The translations under genes and the position numbers were made by a program. This document shows, in pieces, positions 1-9,322 of a DNA stretch of 64,000 bases. The notes below the pieces were generated by a model. The model was not told the origin of the DNA and ran no database searches. It saw only the letters and a list, made by a program, of their open reading frames with translations. This DNA is from DASVUS01 sp036388675 (GTDB lineage Bacteria; Armatimonadota; Abditibacteriia; Abditibacteriales; Abditibacteriaceae). The stretch covers positions 248,001-312,000 of the forward strand of contig DASVRI010000033.1 in NCBI GenBank assembly GCA_036388675.1. Direction: 5' to 3'. The stretch's first letter is position 1. Every line of letters starts with the position of its first letter.

Positions 1-792
1 ATCACCGCGCTTCAAAGATTTGATGATGCGTTGTGCTGCCTGCTCCGAACTGATGGAAAAAAGCGGATTCGCATTGGCGATGTTGCCGATGGTGAACTCC
101 AGGCGGTGCCGCCCTTTGAATACTGAGCGGTAAAAACCGCCGGTGCGCACCAGCGGCGGACACACTGTAATGACGACCACGCCATCTTCAGCCAGTTCGG
201 CGCGCAGGCCATGTGAAAGGCCGACCAGCGCGAACTTGCTGGAGCAATAGGGCACCATGTGTGGTGTGCTGATCTTGCCGCCAATGGACGCGATGTTGAC
301 GATGCGTCCATCATTCTTGCGTTTCATCTCCGGCAGCACCGCACGGATGGCATATAATGGCGCCCAGTAGTGCGTGCGCATTGCTTCGTCCCATTCCTGC
401 GTCATGACTTCTGACGGAGCGATCTGGATGATGCCCGCATTGTTAATCAGCACGTCAATCGTGCCATAGTGGGCAATGATTTGCCGCACTGTTCGGTTAA
501 CCTGGTCTCTGTCTGTGACATCACACAGCAAGGCCAGAACTTTGGCACCGCGCTGCTCAAGCTCTTGACGGGCGTGCTCCAACTCCACGGCATCACGCGC
601 GCAGATGGCGAGTTTGGTGACGCCTTCACGAAGAAGTTGTCGCGCCAAGACCAGACCTAAGCCACGCGAGGCTCCGGTTATAAACACGACCTTGCCACGC
701 AAGTCGTAGGCACGATTCTGTTGCGCCACAATGCGTGCCGCGACGACACCAACCGTCGCCAGAGCCGCTGCCGTTTTTAATTTACTGCCCAT
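1..792 (-). CDS. Short-chain dehydrogenase/reductase, C-terminus cut by window edge
   Basis: NAD(P)-dependent oxidoreductase of the SDR family; substrate unknown. Translating the minus strand from the ATG at 792 gives 264 codons with no stop before the edge. The cofactor motif TGASRGLG follows an N-terminal hydrophobic stretch of about 25 residues, the structural motif NNAG is present, and the active-site YCSSK supplies Tyr and Lys, with a Ser upstream in NIASIGGK. A ribosome site GAGGTGAG lies just before the start. The hydrophobic N-terminus suggests membrane association. The gene lies downstream of secA but is separated from it by a terminator hairpin, so it is probably its own unit. Family assignment is sure; function is not. 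Confidence 0.9.
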   Translation of the reverse strand, partial: MGSKLKTAAALATVGVVAARIVAQQNRAYDLRGKVVFITGASRGLGLVLARQLLREGVTKLAICARDAVELEHARQELEQRGAKVLALLCDVTDRDQVNRTVRQIIAHYGTIDVLINNAGIIQIAPSEVMTQEWDEAMRTHYWAPLYAIRAVLPEMKRKNDGRIVNIASIGGKISTPHMVPYCSSKFALVGLSHGLRAELAEDGVVVITVCPPLVRTGGFYRSVFKGRHRLEFTIGNIANANPLFSISSEQAAQRIIKSLKRGD

Positions 793-803
793 GATCTCAC
801 CTC

Positions 804-840
804 AAAAAGCGGGAGATGCAAATGTTTCGCATCTCCCGCT
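804..840 (-). terminator. Rho-independent terminator of secA
   Basis: A perfect 12-bp stem (808-819 pairing with 829-840, sequence AGCGGGAGATGC) with a 9-nt loop. On the minus strand it is followed by a run of five T (804-808 complement). It lies about 50 nt past the secA stop codon and before the SDR gene, as expected for an intrinsic terminator. Confidence 0.85.
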
Positions 841-891
841 GTTGAGTACTCACAGACCTAGTTTTGTGCCATCAACATCTTGCAACACTTC

Positions 892-3800
892 TTAACTACC
901 CTTGCCGCAGCAGTTCTTATACTTCTTGCCGCTGCCGCACGAACACGGGTGATTACGTCCCGGCTTGCCCGTATTCTGAGTACTCGATGCCGGTGCAGGC
1001 GAACCATTGGCACCATTGGCGGCACCGTTTGAACCGTTGCCGTTACTGCTGCGCGTTGCCGCCGGACGTGCCGGTGCGGTTTGCGTTGCGGCCCCGGCAG
1101 CATTGCCGAAGCTGCTCGCGGCGTGCGCCATCACCGGGTCTTCGTCGTCGTTGCCGTCAGCGTCTTTGAACAACTGCACGCTGTCATCGGCACCGTCTTC
1201 ATCCATCGGCAGCGGGGCCAGCAGACGCGCTTCCTGCATACCCATCATCTGCGGGCCACCGTAAACGGCCTGAGGCTCTACATCGTAAGAGAAGATGTTC
1301 TCCGTAACACTGCGCCGGATTTCGCTCAGCATTTTCTGGAACAGTGCAAAGCCTTCCTGACGATAAACACCAATGGGCTCTTTCTGCGCATAGCCTTCCT
1401 GCCAGATGGCGTCGCGCAGGTAATCCATTTCGGCCAGGTGCTCCATCCAGTACTCGTCGATGGTGCGTGTGAGCTGCCAGCGCTCAACTTCGCGCAGGTG
1501 CTCGGCCCCGATTTTACTTTCACGCTCGGTATAGCACGCTGCCGCGACTTCGCGCAGGCGATCATCAATTTCATCGCGGCTGCGCATCTCGGCTAACTCG
1601 TCGGCTTTGAGGTGCTTGTTCAACAGAACGGCGCCGAACAAACGTCCCAACCCGACATGCAGCTTGTGCGTGTCCCACTCTTCGACGCGCACATCACGCG
1701 GGCAATGCTTGTCGGCTTCGCCCAAAGCCGCCTGCTGCGTCATGTCGATCACCGTATCGCGCAAGTCGCCGCCAAGGAGAGCACGACGGCGCTCGCGATA
1801 AATGACTTCGCGCTGCACGTTCATCACATCGTCATACTGCAAGACGTGCTTGCGGCCCTCGAAGTGGTTCAACTCGACCTTCTTCTGCGCGCGCTCGATA
1901 CTCTTCGAGATCATGCCCGCTTCGACGGCTTCGTCTTCTTCCCACTTGTTGAGCAGCCACTGACCGCGCACACCGAACAAACGCCACAGTTCATCTTCCA
2001 GCGACACGTAGAAGCGGCTCGAACCAGGATCGCCCTGGCGTCCGGCGCGACCGCGCAACTGGTTGTCGATGCGGCGGCTTTCGTGACGCTCCGTGCCAAT
2101 GATGTGCAGACCGCCCAGGTGCTTGACTTCTTCCTGCTCGGACGTATGCGCGATGTCCTCGGGACGCGCTTCGCTCTCCAAAACGATATCGGCGCTTTGT
2201 CCGGCCACGCCGGTTTCGATGAAGACGCCGGGGTTTTCCACCTTGGCCACGTCACCGATTTTGCCCAGCCGGTCAGCCACCCACTCGGCGTCGATGAACG
2301 GCTCGGCCCACGGCGTGTGATGCAGCAATTCCGTGAGCACTTCGCCCGGCCTGTCGCCGACCTTGGCCACAGCTTCGCGCACCTGCGGATCGAGCGCTTC
2401 GAGTACTCGGTTGAGGCGTATGCGATAAACCAGCACATCAATCGGCACTTCCTGCACATTACCCTGCTCGTCTTCAGCCTGACCAACCATCTGCGCCTGA
2501 AACACATCTTCCGGCGTGATGATGCCCAGACCGGCCATCGCGGCGTGCATCCATTCGGGATGCAGGAACGGCGCCTGGTGACCGGCCACTTCAGCCACGT
2601 CACCTAACAGAATGAGGTTAGGCGCTTCGACCGTGACCATCGCGCGACGATGCGACGCGTTGCGCTGCCATTCTTCCAGCAGACGCGCGGCCATCGGCTT
2701 GTCCAAGCGATAATGCACCACCGCATGGTCGCCCAGCATCATGGCGATTTCTTCAGTTGCCTGGAAAGCGCGCTCGTCTTTGACCAGGTTCCATTCGCGC
2801 AGGCGCTCGCGCAGCCATTGCGTGCCCAGATTCGCTTCGCCCAGGGCCAGCGCAAGTTGCGCTTCGCTCACTTCGACTTCCGCGCCGGAAAGTGCCTGGC
2901 GCTTGCTGGTAGCCGCCGACAAATCCTGCACGCCCAGTTCCTGAAAGCGCGACTGCACCCAATCCGGTGTGACCGGCCCGACGTGCTGCATCAGATCTTC
3001 AAGATCGACTTCGCCCGTGCTGCTATCAGCCACAGCAGCAACGGCATCCAGCAGTTTCACATCGAGGTCTTCGGCGTTGGCGAGCACCTGCAACAAGGTT
3101 TCGCCAGCTTCGTAGGCGATGCTCAAAGGACGCGACAGCGCCGCCAGCAAAGCGACTTCGCCTGGATCGCGGCCATGTGCCTGCGCCGCGATGCCTTCTT
3201 CGAGTACTCGACGCAACGCCGCGTTGTCGAATGTGCGGCCCATCAGGCGCTGCAATTCGCTGTTGAGAGCGTCCAGCACCGCGTTGTCCGTCAGCGGATC
3301 GGCGTCAATGGGCAGTTGCTCCAACAGGTTCAAGCGTCGTGCGCGCGAACGCACTTTGTTCTTCAAGTCGGGCGTAGCGATGTCCTGCCCCACCGTGTCG
3401 CGCAGTTCTTTGGCGATCTGTCCTTCAACGGCTTTGCTGGCTTCCAGTTCGTTGAGGCGCTGCGTCATCAAAACCGTCCATGCCAGGTCTTGCAGATGCT
3501 GCGGAGAGAGGCGGTCAACAAATTTTTGCGTTGTCTCTTCGTTGCGCGAACGCACCTGAATCGCTTTGCCTTCGAGTACTCGGGCCAGCGTTTGCATCGT
3601 CATGACGCGCCAGCGCGATTCAACATCCAGCGTGCCGCCCAACACGATGTCCACGCCGCGACCGGCCATGTTGGTGGCAATCGTCACCGAGCCGGGACGC
3701 GCCGCCTCGGCGATAATGCGTGCCTCGTTGCGGTGGTTCTTGGCGTTCAAGACGTTGTGCGGCAGGCCGACGCGCAGCGCTGTGGACAAACGCTCACGCG

Positions 3801-6800
3801 ACACGTTGGGAATCGTGAACAGGCCGAGCATCGCATCGATGTTTTGGTCGTGCGTCGGGTCGGGCTGCAAACCGAGTTGCTTGGCCAGCGCCTTCACCTG
3901 CATCAGGTTGACCTGATAAATCGGCACACGCAGCGCCTCAAAGATTTGTGCTTTTTCTTCCTGCGCCATGTTCTTGTCTTCCCACAAATGCGTCTTGATG
4001 AGGTGCGACAAAACAAGCGCTTGCAGCGGCTGCGCTTTCAAGCGACCGGCCATCTGCTCCGAAACTTCGACGCTGCGCGTACCGACCAGAACCGGCTGAC
4101 CGGCGCAGTGGTGTTCGAGAATCTCAAAAGTGATGGCGCGGAATTTGGCCTCGCTGGTTTTGTAAACCACGTCGGGATAGTCGCGGCGCTGAATGTGGCG
4201 GTTGGTGGGAATCGACACGACTTCGATGCCGTAAGTCTTGGCGAATTCGGCTTCTTCGGTTTTAGCCGTACCCGTCATGCCGCCCAGCTTGTTGTAAAGG
4301 CGGAAGTAGTTCTGAATCGTGATCGTCGCAACGGTCTGCGATTCGAGCTGCACTTCCAAACCGTGCTTGGCTTCGAGCGCTTCGTGCAAGCCTTCGCTGT
4401 AGCGGCGGCCCGGCATCTTGCGTCCGGTAAATTCATCGACGATAACGATCTCACGCCCGTCGATAACATAGTTCACTTCGCGATTAAACAGGGCGTGCGC
4501 CTTGACCGACTGGTCGAGAATCGGCTGCACTTCCTGCAACTTCGCTTCAGCCAGGCGACGACGGCGCTCAGCGGGCAACCTGAGTACTCGATCAATGACC
4601 GCAGAAAGCGATTCATCCGGTGTTTCACCCTGCGCGCGACGCACGACAGAGGCTTCTTCGTCGGTCAGGATTTCGGTCGAAACCAGCGTGTCGAGGAAGC
4701 CTTCCGGGTCGGTGAAAGCGGGCGTTCCAGCTTCGCGCTCGGCGATGAGCGTTCCCATGTCGGTGAGGGCGGCCTGGCGGCGCTTTTCATCTTTTTCGGA
4801 GAACCAGCCCAGGTTGCGCACCACACGCTTGAAGTCTTCAACGGGCATGACCTGAAAACTGGTCTGCACCAAACGCACGATGGCGCGCTGCAACTGCTCG
4901 GCGGAGCGGTCGGCGAAGTCTTGCGGCTTGACACGCTTTTGCACTTCCTTGGCGAGTGGCACACGGCGCACCACTTCTTCGGCAAAGGCAACCGCGTTCT
5001 CTTCAGTGAGCAACGGCTCCAGGTGACGGCTCACAGCGTCGTCGGCCAGCAGGTCGAAAATTGCGTTGGCCAATGCGACTCGAGACGGTGTATTCAACAG
5101 TTCGGCGATAGATTCCTGCACATCCGCCGACAGCATCAGCGACTCGTTGACCTTGCCCAGCAAACGCTCGTTTTGCGCGGCGCGGAACTCGTCCCAACGC
5201 GCGCCGAATTCATCAATCGCCTGCGTTTGCGGCGCGATGTCGGGCGACAGCAACAATTGCTCGCCGACGAAGTTGTCGAATCCGGTCGAGTACTCGCCGT
5301 CTTCAATAGCGGTTGTGATAGCGTTTGTAGCTTCTGCGGGCAGCGCCACGTTAGCAGTGATTTGCGCCAGCAAAGCCTGAGCGTTTTCACTGCGCCATGT
5401 TTGCAACTGGCGCGTCGCTTCGCCGACAAGGGCAGGCAACTCGGTGTTTTCGCCGGGCAAGTCGCGCACGGCTAAAAGAATGCGCTCGCGCGATTCCTCA
5501 GCGTTGCCGCCTTCGCTCAGCAAGTTGGCGATGACGCGGCGCGCATCGCGCGGCACTTCAACCCATTGCGCCATTTCGTCGACCAGCGAACCCGCAACGT
5601 TGTCGTACTCGCGTGCTTGCTCGGCGACAAACTTCTTGGCGGCTTTCATTGCGTCGGCGAAAGCGCCGCTCTTGGTCAACTCGTTTTGCAGCGCACGACG
5701 CAGCTCCTGCGCGTTCTCGCCGCCCGCAGCCCTGTTGGCCAGCGCCTCGTGAGCGCCCAACTGGCCGCGCAGCGTTTCGCTTTGTCCTTTGAGCCAGGAA
5801 GTGCGCTCGGTCGAGTACTCGTCAACCAGGTGTGCGATTTTCTGTGCTGTCTCGCCGGGATGCTTTTCGATAGCCGAAGCGATTTCACGGCGCATGACCT
5901 CACGACCCTGTGTGAGGCGCACGGCATCCCACAACTTCTCCATTGATTCGAACGGCAGCAGGCCACGCAGCGAAATTTGCTCCAGTGCATCCACCACACG
6001 GCGCGCGCCTTCAACCGATTGAACAGAGGCTTCGTCGCCTGCCGCTTCGGCCAGAACGGCGTCCGTTTCGCTGAGGCCGCCCGGCGCGTGCAACGCCGTT
6101 TCCTGCAACGCCATGTGCACCGCTTCGAGCAACTGCAAGCGCGCCTTTTCGCTTTCAGGAGCCGCTTCTGCACCGCTTGCACTCTCCAGCGCCACGATAA
6201 CCATCTCGACGGCGCTTTCTTCGATGAGTCCGCGACGCGCCATTTCATCGGCGATGATCTGCGCTACAGCGGCGCGCGACAGCACGTTCTCGCTGACGCC
6301 TTCGACACGGCTGCTCAAGTCGGCGGCGGCATCTTCCGAGAGCGCCAGGTCGTAGGCCAGTTGTGTGGCGTCGAAGTTGGAAACCAGCGCGTTGCTGTAA
6401 GCGACCGCGAACGGCTCTGTCAGGCGCGCGATTTCTTTCTGCCACGCCATGCGCAAGCCGCTGGGGTGAACGGCATTCAGCGCGATGCCCTGTAACTGCG
6501 CGCGGCCCTGTGGCGAAAGCAGGCCGTTTTCGGTCATTTCATCAGCGACATCCAGAAGGTGCGCCGCGTTATCGACGCGCGCGCTTTTTTCGGCTACCAG
6601 ATAAGCATCCACCAGGTACTCGATGGCCTGTGTGAAGGCGCCGCGCTTGACAATGTCGTCCATCAAGGCGTCAATATCGATGCGGTTGTTGTGCGTGAGG
6701 GAATCCTGCAGCAGTTCGATTTCGCGGTCGGTAACAGCCGGCATCAGTTTGCGCGCCAGGCCGTCGCAAGTTTTGGCCATCTGCTGGCGGCGCAGGGCAC

Positions 6801-7707
6801 GGTCGGTCTTGGCCACCTGCGCCGAAATGATGAGCGGCGTGCGCGCTTCGTCGATGAGGATGTTATCGACTTCGTCCACAATGGCGAAGTTGAGCGGGCG
6901 CTGCACCATGTCTTCCGGGCTACGGGCCATGTTGTCGCGCAGGTAATCGAAACCGACTTCGCTGTTGGTCGCATAGAGCACATCGCACTCGTAAGCCGGC
7001 TTGCGTTGCTCGTTGTTCATGTCGTTGGTCAAGAACGCGACCGAAAGACCAAGGAATTCGTAAATGGGTCGCATCCAGTTGGCGTCGCGCTCGGCCAGGT
7101 AATCGTTAACCGTGATGACGTGCACGCCGCGCCCGCTGAGCGAATTAAGATAGGTTGGCAGCGTGGCAACGAGGGTTTTACCTTCGCCGGTGCGCATTTC
7201 GGCAATGCGTCCACTGTGCAACACCGCGCCGCCAATGAGCTGCACATCGAAGTGGCGCAGGCCGATGGTGCGGTCGCCGGCTTCGCGCACCAGGGCAAAC
7301 GCTTCGGGCAACAGTTCGTCGAGCACTTCTTTCTCGGCGGCGCGGCGCACGCGATGGTAATCGTCGCTCCAGTCAAGTTCGGTTTCGAGTTCCTGCCATT
7401 CGTAAGCGTTGCCTGCGGGGTCTTTTTGGCGTTGCAGGCGCGCCGTCACTTCATCACGAAAGCGCCGGCGCAACTCCATCGATGCGGCTTTCAATTCTTC
7501 GTCGGACATCGCCTTGAGAGCGGGGCCAAGCTGATTAACACGATCGACCATCGGGCGTAGCTTAGCGACTTCTTTTTCATTTTTATCGAACAACTTGGCG
7601 ACTGCGCCGGCAATGCCGGGCGACTGTGCTCCGGGCGGCGCTTGAATCGTCGCGACATTCTTTTCGTCTTCGGTTTTCTTTCCAAACAGGTTTCTCAGGT
7701 TCAACAT
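892..7707 (-). CDS. secA: Preprotein translocase ATPase SecA, giant form with large insertions
   Basis: SecA is the cytoplasmic motor that pushes unfolded preproteins through SecYEG using ATP. All core motifs are present: Walker A MRTGEGKT near residue 170, DEVDNILIDEARTPLIIS near 280-290, EFTGRKMPGRRYSEGLHEA near 1080, TNMAGRGVDIVLGGT near 1350, GGLHIIGTERHESRRIDNQL near 1865, and the C-terminal zinc motif CSCGSGKKYKNCC. The protein is 2271 aa, whereas typical SecA has about 850-950. Three insertions explain this: about 770 aa after TPLIIS, about 90 aa in the second nucleotide-binding domain after VLVGTRSVEVSEQ, and about 500 aa after IVLGGT. They look helical and charged, and I recognise no domain in them. 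The frame is open throughout, so this is not a sequencing artefact. I chose the ATG at 7707, preceded by GGAG, over an upstream TTG at 7722. Confidence 0.97.
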   Translation of the reverse strand: MLNLRNLFGKKTEDEKNVATIQAPPGAQSPGIAGAVAKLFDKNEKEVAKLRPMVDRVNQLGPALKAMSDEELKAASMELRRRFRDEVTARLQRQKDPAGNAYEWQELETELDWSDDYHRVRRAAEKEVLDELLPEAFALVREAGDRTIGLRHFDVQLIGGAVLHSGRIAEMRTGEGKTLVATLPTYLNSLSGRGVHVITVNDYLAERDANWMRPIYEFLGLSVAFLTNDMNNEQRKPAYECDVLYATNSEVGFDYLRDNMARSPEDMVQRPLNFAIVDEVDNILIDEARTPLIISAQVAKTDRALRRQQMAKTCDGLARKLMPAVTDREIELLQDSLTHNNRIDIDALMDDIVKRGAFTQAIEYLVDAYLVAEKSARVDNAAHLLDVADEMTENGLLSPQGRAQLQGIALNAVHPSGLRMAWQKEIARLTEPFAVAYSNALVSNFDATQLAYDLALSEDAAADLSSRVEGVSENVLSRAAVAQIIADEMARRGLIEESAVEMVIVALESASGAEAAPESEKARLQLLEAVHMALQETALHAPGGLSETDAVLAEAAGDEASVQSVEGARRVVDALEQISLRGLLPFESMEKLWDAVRLTQGREVMRREIASAIEKHPGETAQKIAHLVDEYSTERTSWLKGQSETLRGQLGAHEALANRAAGGENAQELRRALQNELTKSGAFADAMKAAKKFVAEQAREYDNVAGSLVDEMAQWVEVPRDARRVIANLLSEGGNAEESRERILLAVRDLPGENTELPALVGEATRQLQTWRSENAQALLAQITANVALPAEATNAITTAIEDGEYSTGFDNFVGEQLLLSPDIAPQTQAIDEFGARWDEFRAAQNERLLGKVNESLMLSADVQESIAELLNTPSRVALANAIFDLLADDAVSRHLEPLLTEENAVAFAEEVVRRVPLAKEVQKRVKPQDFADRSAEQLQRAIVRLVQTSFQVMPVEDFKRVVRNLGWFSEKDEKRRQAALTDMGTLIAEREAGTPAFTDPEGFLDTLVSTEILTDEEASVVRRAQGETPDESLSAVIDRVLRLPAERRRRLAEAKLQEVQPILDQSVKAHALFNREVNYVIDGREIVIVDEFTGRKMPGRRYSEGLHEALEAKHGLEVQLESQTVATITIQNYFRLYNKLGGMTGTAKTEEAEFAKTYGIEVVSIPTNRHIQRRDYPDVVYKTSEAKFRAITFEILEHHCAGQPVLVGTRSVEVSEQMAGRLKAQPLQALVLSHLIKTHLWEDKNMAQEEKAQIFEALRVPIYQVNLMQVKALAKQLGLQPDPTHDQNIDAMLGLFTIPNVSRERLSTALRVGLPHNVLNAKNHRNEARIIAEAARPGSVTIATNMAGRGVDIVLGGTLDVESRWRVMTMQTLARVLEGKAIQVRSRNEETTQKFVDRLSPQHLQDLAWTVLMTQRLNELEASKAVEGQIAKELRDTVGQDIATPDLKNKVRSRARRLNLLEQLPIDADPLTDNAVLDALNSELQRLMGRTFDNAALRRVLEEGIAAQAHGRDPGEVALLAALSRPLSIAYEAGETLLQVLANAEDLDVKLLDAVAAVADSSTGEVDLEDLMQHVGPVTPDWVQSRFQELGVQDLSAATSKRQALSGAEVEVSEAQLALALGEANLGTQWLRERLREWNLVKDERAFQATEEIAMMLGDHAVVHYRLDKPMAARLLEEWQRNASHRRAMVTVEAPNLILLGDVAEVAGHQAPFLHPEWMHAAMAGLGIITPEDVFQAQMVGQAEDEQGNVQEVPIDVLVYRIRLNRVLEALDPQVREAVAKVGDRPGEVLTELLHHTPWAEPFIDAEWVADRLGKIGDVAKVENPGVFIETGVAGQSADIVLESEARPEDIAHTSEQEEVKHLGGLHIIGTERHESRRIDNQLRGRAGRQGDPGSSRFYVSLEDELWRLFGVRGQWLLNKWEEDEAVEAGMISKSIERAQKKVELNHFEGRKHVLQYDDVMNVQREVIYRERRRALLGGDLRDTVIDMTQQAALGEADKHCPRDVRVEEWDTHKLHVGLGRLFGAVLLNKHLKADELAEMRSRDEIDDRLREVAAACYTERESKIGAEHLREVERWQLTRTIDEYWMEHLAEMDYLRDAIWQEGYAQKEPIGVYRQEGFALFQKMLSEIRRSVTENIFSYDVEPQAVYGGPQMMGMQEARLLAPLPMDEDGADDSVQLFKDADGNDDEDPVMAHAASSFGNAAGAATQTAPARPAATRSSNGNGSNGAANGANGSPAPASSTQNTGKPGRNHPCSCGSGKKYKNCCGKGS

Positions 7708-7750
7708 GTAATTTCTCCACAAAGCTCAAACACGGGCATAAAAACAAACA

Positions 7751-7806
7751 GGGATAGACAGGATGGACAGGATAGCGTGCGCCATCCCGTTCATCCTGTC
7801 TATCCC
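7751..7806. repeat. Intergenic inverted repeat upstream of secA
   Basis: Perfect 15-bp arms (7751-7765 and 7792-7806) containing GATAGACAGGAT, extended inward with mismatches. It lies between the 3' end of the 7817-8353 gene and the secA start, both on the minus strand, so it could act as a terminator or attenuator. The internal GACAGGAT direct repetition resembles dispersed intergenic repeats seen in other bacteria. No T-run follows on either strand. Confidence 0.7.
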
Positions 7807-7816
7807 GAAGAACTTT

Positions 7817-8353
7817 CTATTCTAAATAGCTGTTGGTGCGCGTACCCGAAAGGAAGGCGGCTTCGTGCGCCTCCAGCGAGTACTCGATGCGAATGGGCTG
7901 GACGTCAGAACGATAGACAGCAGTCAATCCGCGAAGCGCGTCGAGCGCGACGGTAGCAAGCGGCGAATCTTGACTCTGTGCGGCAGCGGCAACTTTACTC
8001 TTGTCGGAGTAGCAAACAATGCGATTGGTGTTGGCAAGCGGCTCGTCTTTGAGTTCTTGCAACAGCGAGACGAATTCGGCCTGCGAAACAGCACGCGATG
8101 CCAGAGGCTGCACGGCGCCTGGTGCCGCGGTCTGCATTTCGTGCAGCAGCCACAACACGGCATGGCAGTTGGGCGTCGATGAGGTCGCCAGCGCAGTCGA
8201 GGCGGCAAAGGCCGCTCCTCCGCCAAAGGCCGCGCCGCCAGATGAGAGCGACAGCAAAAGCAGCGCTGTGGCGAACCACGCGCCCGCGCCCAGCGACCAT
8301 CTCGGCCTGCTCCCGTTGTTGTTCTGAGTACTCATCACGCTTTGCGTCCGCAC
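7817..8353 (-). CDS. Hypothetical exported protein
   Basis: Not recognised. The 178-aa product has a polar N-terminus, a hydrophobic segment (WFATALLLLSL) and a Gly/Ala-rich stretch, consistent with a signal peptide or anchor, followed by a soluble region of about 120 residues with two Cys (NCHAVLWLL and IVCYSDKS). The start is uncertain: GTG at 8353 has a weak GGGA upstream, while ATG at 8335 overlaps a GAGTACTC octamer and has no ribosome site. It precedes secA on the same strand, with an inverted repeat between them. Confidence 0.6.
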   Translation of the reverse strand: MRTQSVMSTQNNNGSRPRWSLGAGAWFATALLLLSLSSGGAAFGGGAAFAASTALATSSTPNCHAVLWLLHEMQTAAPGAVQPLASRAVSQAEFVSLLQELKDEPLANTNRIVCYSDKSKVAAAAQSQDSPLATVALDALRGLTAVYRSDVQPIRIEYSLEAHEAAFLSGTRTNSYLE

Positions 8354-8519
8354 AACTTACATCCCGCAATTTGCAACTGCGGAAACGGTTTTCATTATAC
8401 CGCAGGGCGCCACCTCGTGTTCGCCGCCGTGCAAATCAGCACCGTGCAAATCGGGGCCGTGCAAAAGACGCAACACGCAGGGTGCAGTTGCATTTTATCG
8501 CCGCGCTGTTCAGAGCTAT

Positions 8520-8783
8520 TCAGGGCAATGTCGAGCGTTGTTCCACAATCGTGCGTTCGACGACGGTGGTGTTCGGGACAGCAACCTGGGTCGGCAGCAT
8601 GACGTTTACCTGGCCGCCGTTTTCCCACAGCACGCTACTCGCATCGGGAATGGAGATCGAAGTGACGGTTCCAGCCGCATCAAAGCCCACCGATACGGTT
8701 CCCTGCACCTGTGTCGAAGCGACGGGCGCCGCCTGCATCGTAATGGTCAACACATCGGACATTGGTTCATAAGCAATCAACAT
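8520..8783 (-). CDS. DUF2283-like small protein
   Basis: An 87-aa protein beginning MLIAYEPMSDVLTI, with a middle section (VGFDAAGTVTSISIPDAS) that follows the DUF2283 pattern of a short beta-rich protein (Y-x-x-x-x-D, then D-x-x-G, then I-x-I-x-x-A-S). Function of the family is unknown. The ATG at 8783 is preferred over the upstream one at 8795 because GAGGTG lies four bases before it. Family membership is from pattern memory and is moderate. Confidence 0.65.
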   Translation of the reverse strand: MLIAYEPMSDVLTITMQAAPVASTQVQGTVSVGFDAAGTVTSISIPDASSVLWENGGQVNVMLPTQVAVPNTTVVERTIVEQRSTLP

Positions 8784-8855
8784 TTCACACCTCAAGCCGA
8801 TAAGCGGCTACCCGCGCGCAGTGCGATTTTGCTACCAAACGACATTGTCATCCAT

Positions 8856-9293
8856 TCAGGCATACAGCTCGGACACAGCCTCAGGATGGAGAAATCTTCC
8901 CTGATCGCCAGTCAGTTTCACGCTGTCATTGACGTGGACCCAATAATAAGAAAACACCAGGCCGCAGTCAATTCCGGTCCCAAAAACAAGATGTTGCCAC
9001 GCATCGGGAGTGCCGGAGGGAGCTTCGAGCAAGTAGAAATGCCGCTCAACTTCGCCGTTTATTTCGGGCCGGTAGAAGCGGCACGTTCCCAGTTTGCGCA
9101 CTAACTTGAGAGCGGTTAAACCCGATTCTTCCTCCACCTCGCGCAGCAACGCGGTAACGAGTTCTTCACCGTCGTCCACCGTTCCGCCTGGAACTTGAAT
9201 GGGCACCTCGGGATGATCGCGATGTGCAAAAACCAGCAACTCGTTGCGTTGAGGCTGCCTGCGAAAGATGTAGGCCGCGACTTTAGTGACCAT
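8856..9293 (-). CDS. NUDIX hydrolase
   Basis: A 145-aa pyrophosphohydrolase of nucleoside diphosphate-linked substrates; the exact substrate is not predictable. The Nudix box is complete: GGTVDDGEE, seven residues, then REVEEESGL, matching G-x5-E-x7-REUxEExGU, whose glutamates bind the metal. The protein starts with the usual beta strand (KVAAYIFRR). No Shine-Dalgarno sequence precedes the ATG. Instead a CATAAT hexamer (9302-9307 complement) lies 8 nt upstream, suggesting a leaderless transcript. Confidence 0.92.
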   Translation of the reverse strand: MVTKVAAYIFRRQPQRNELLVFAHRDHPEVPIQVPGGTVDDGEELVTALLREVEEESGLTALKLVRKLGTCRFYRPEINGEVERHFYLLEAPSGTPDAWQHLVFGTGIDCGLVFSYYWVHVNDSVKLTGDQGRFLHPEAVSELYA

Positions 9294-9322
9294 GAATGGC
9301 GATTATGACGTGGCGACACCCG

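Noticed and set aside
2650..5475. A 941-codon open frame antisense to secA
   Set aside because: It mirrors the codon structure of the true secA frame in GC-rich DNA, has no recognisable domain, and its opposite strand carries unmistakable SecA motifs.
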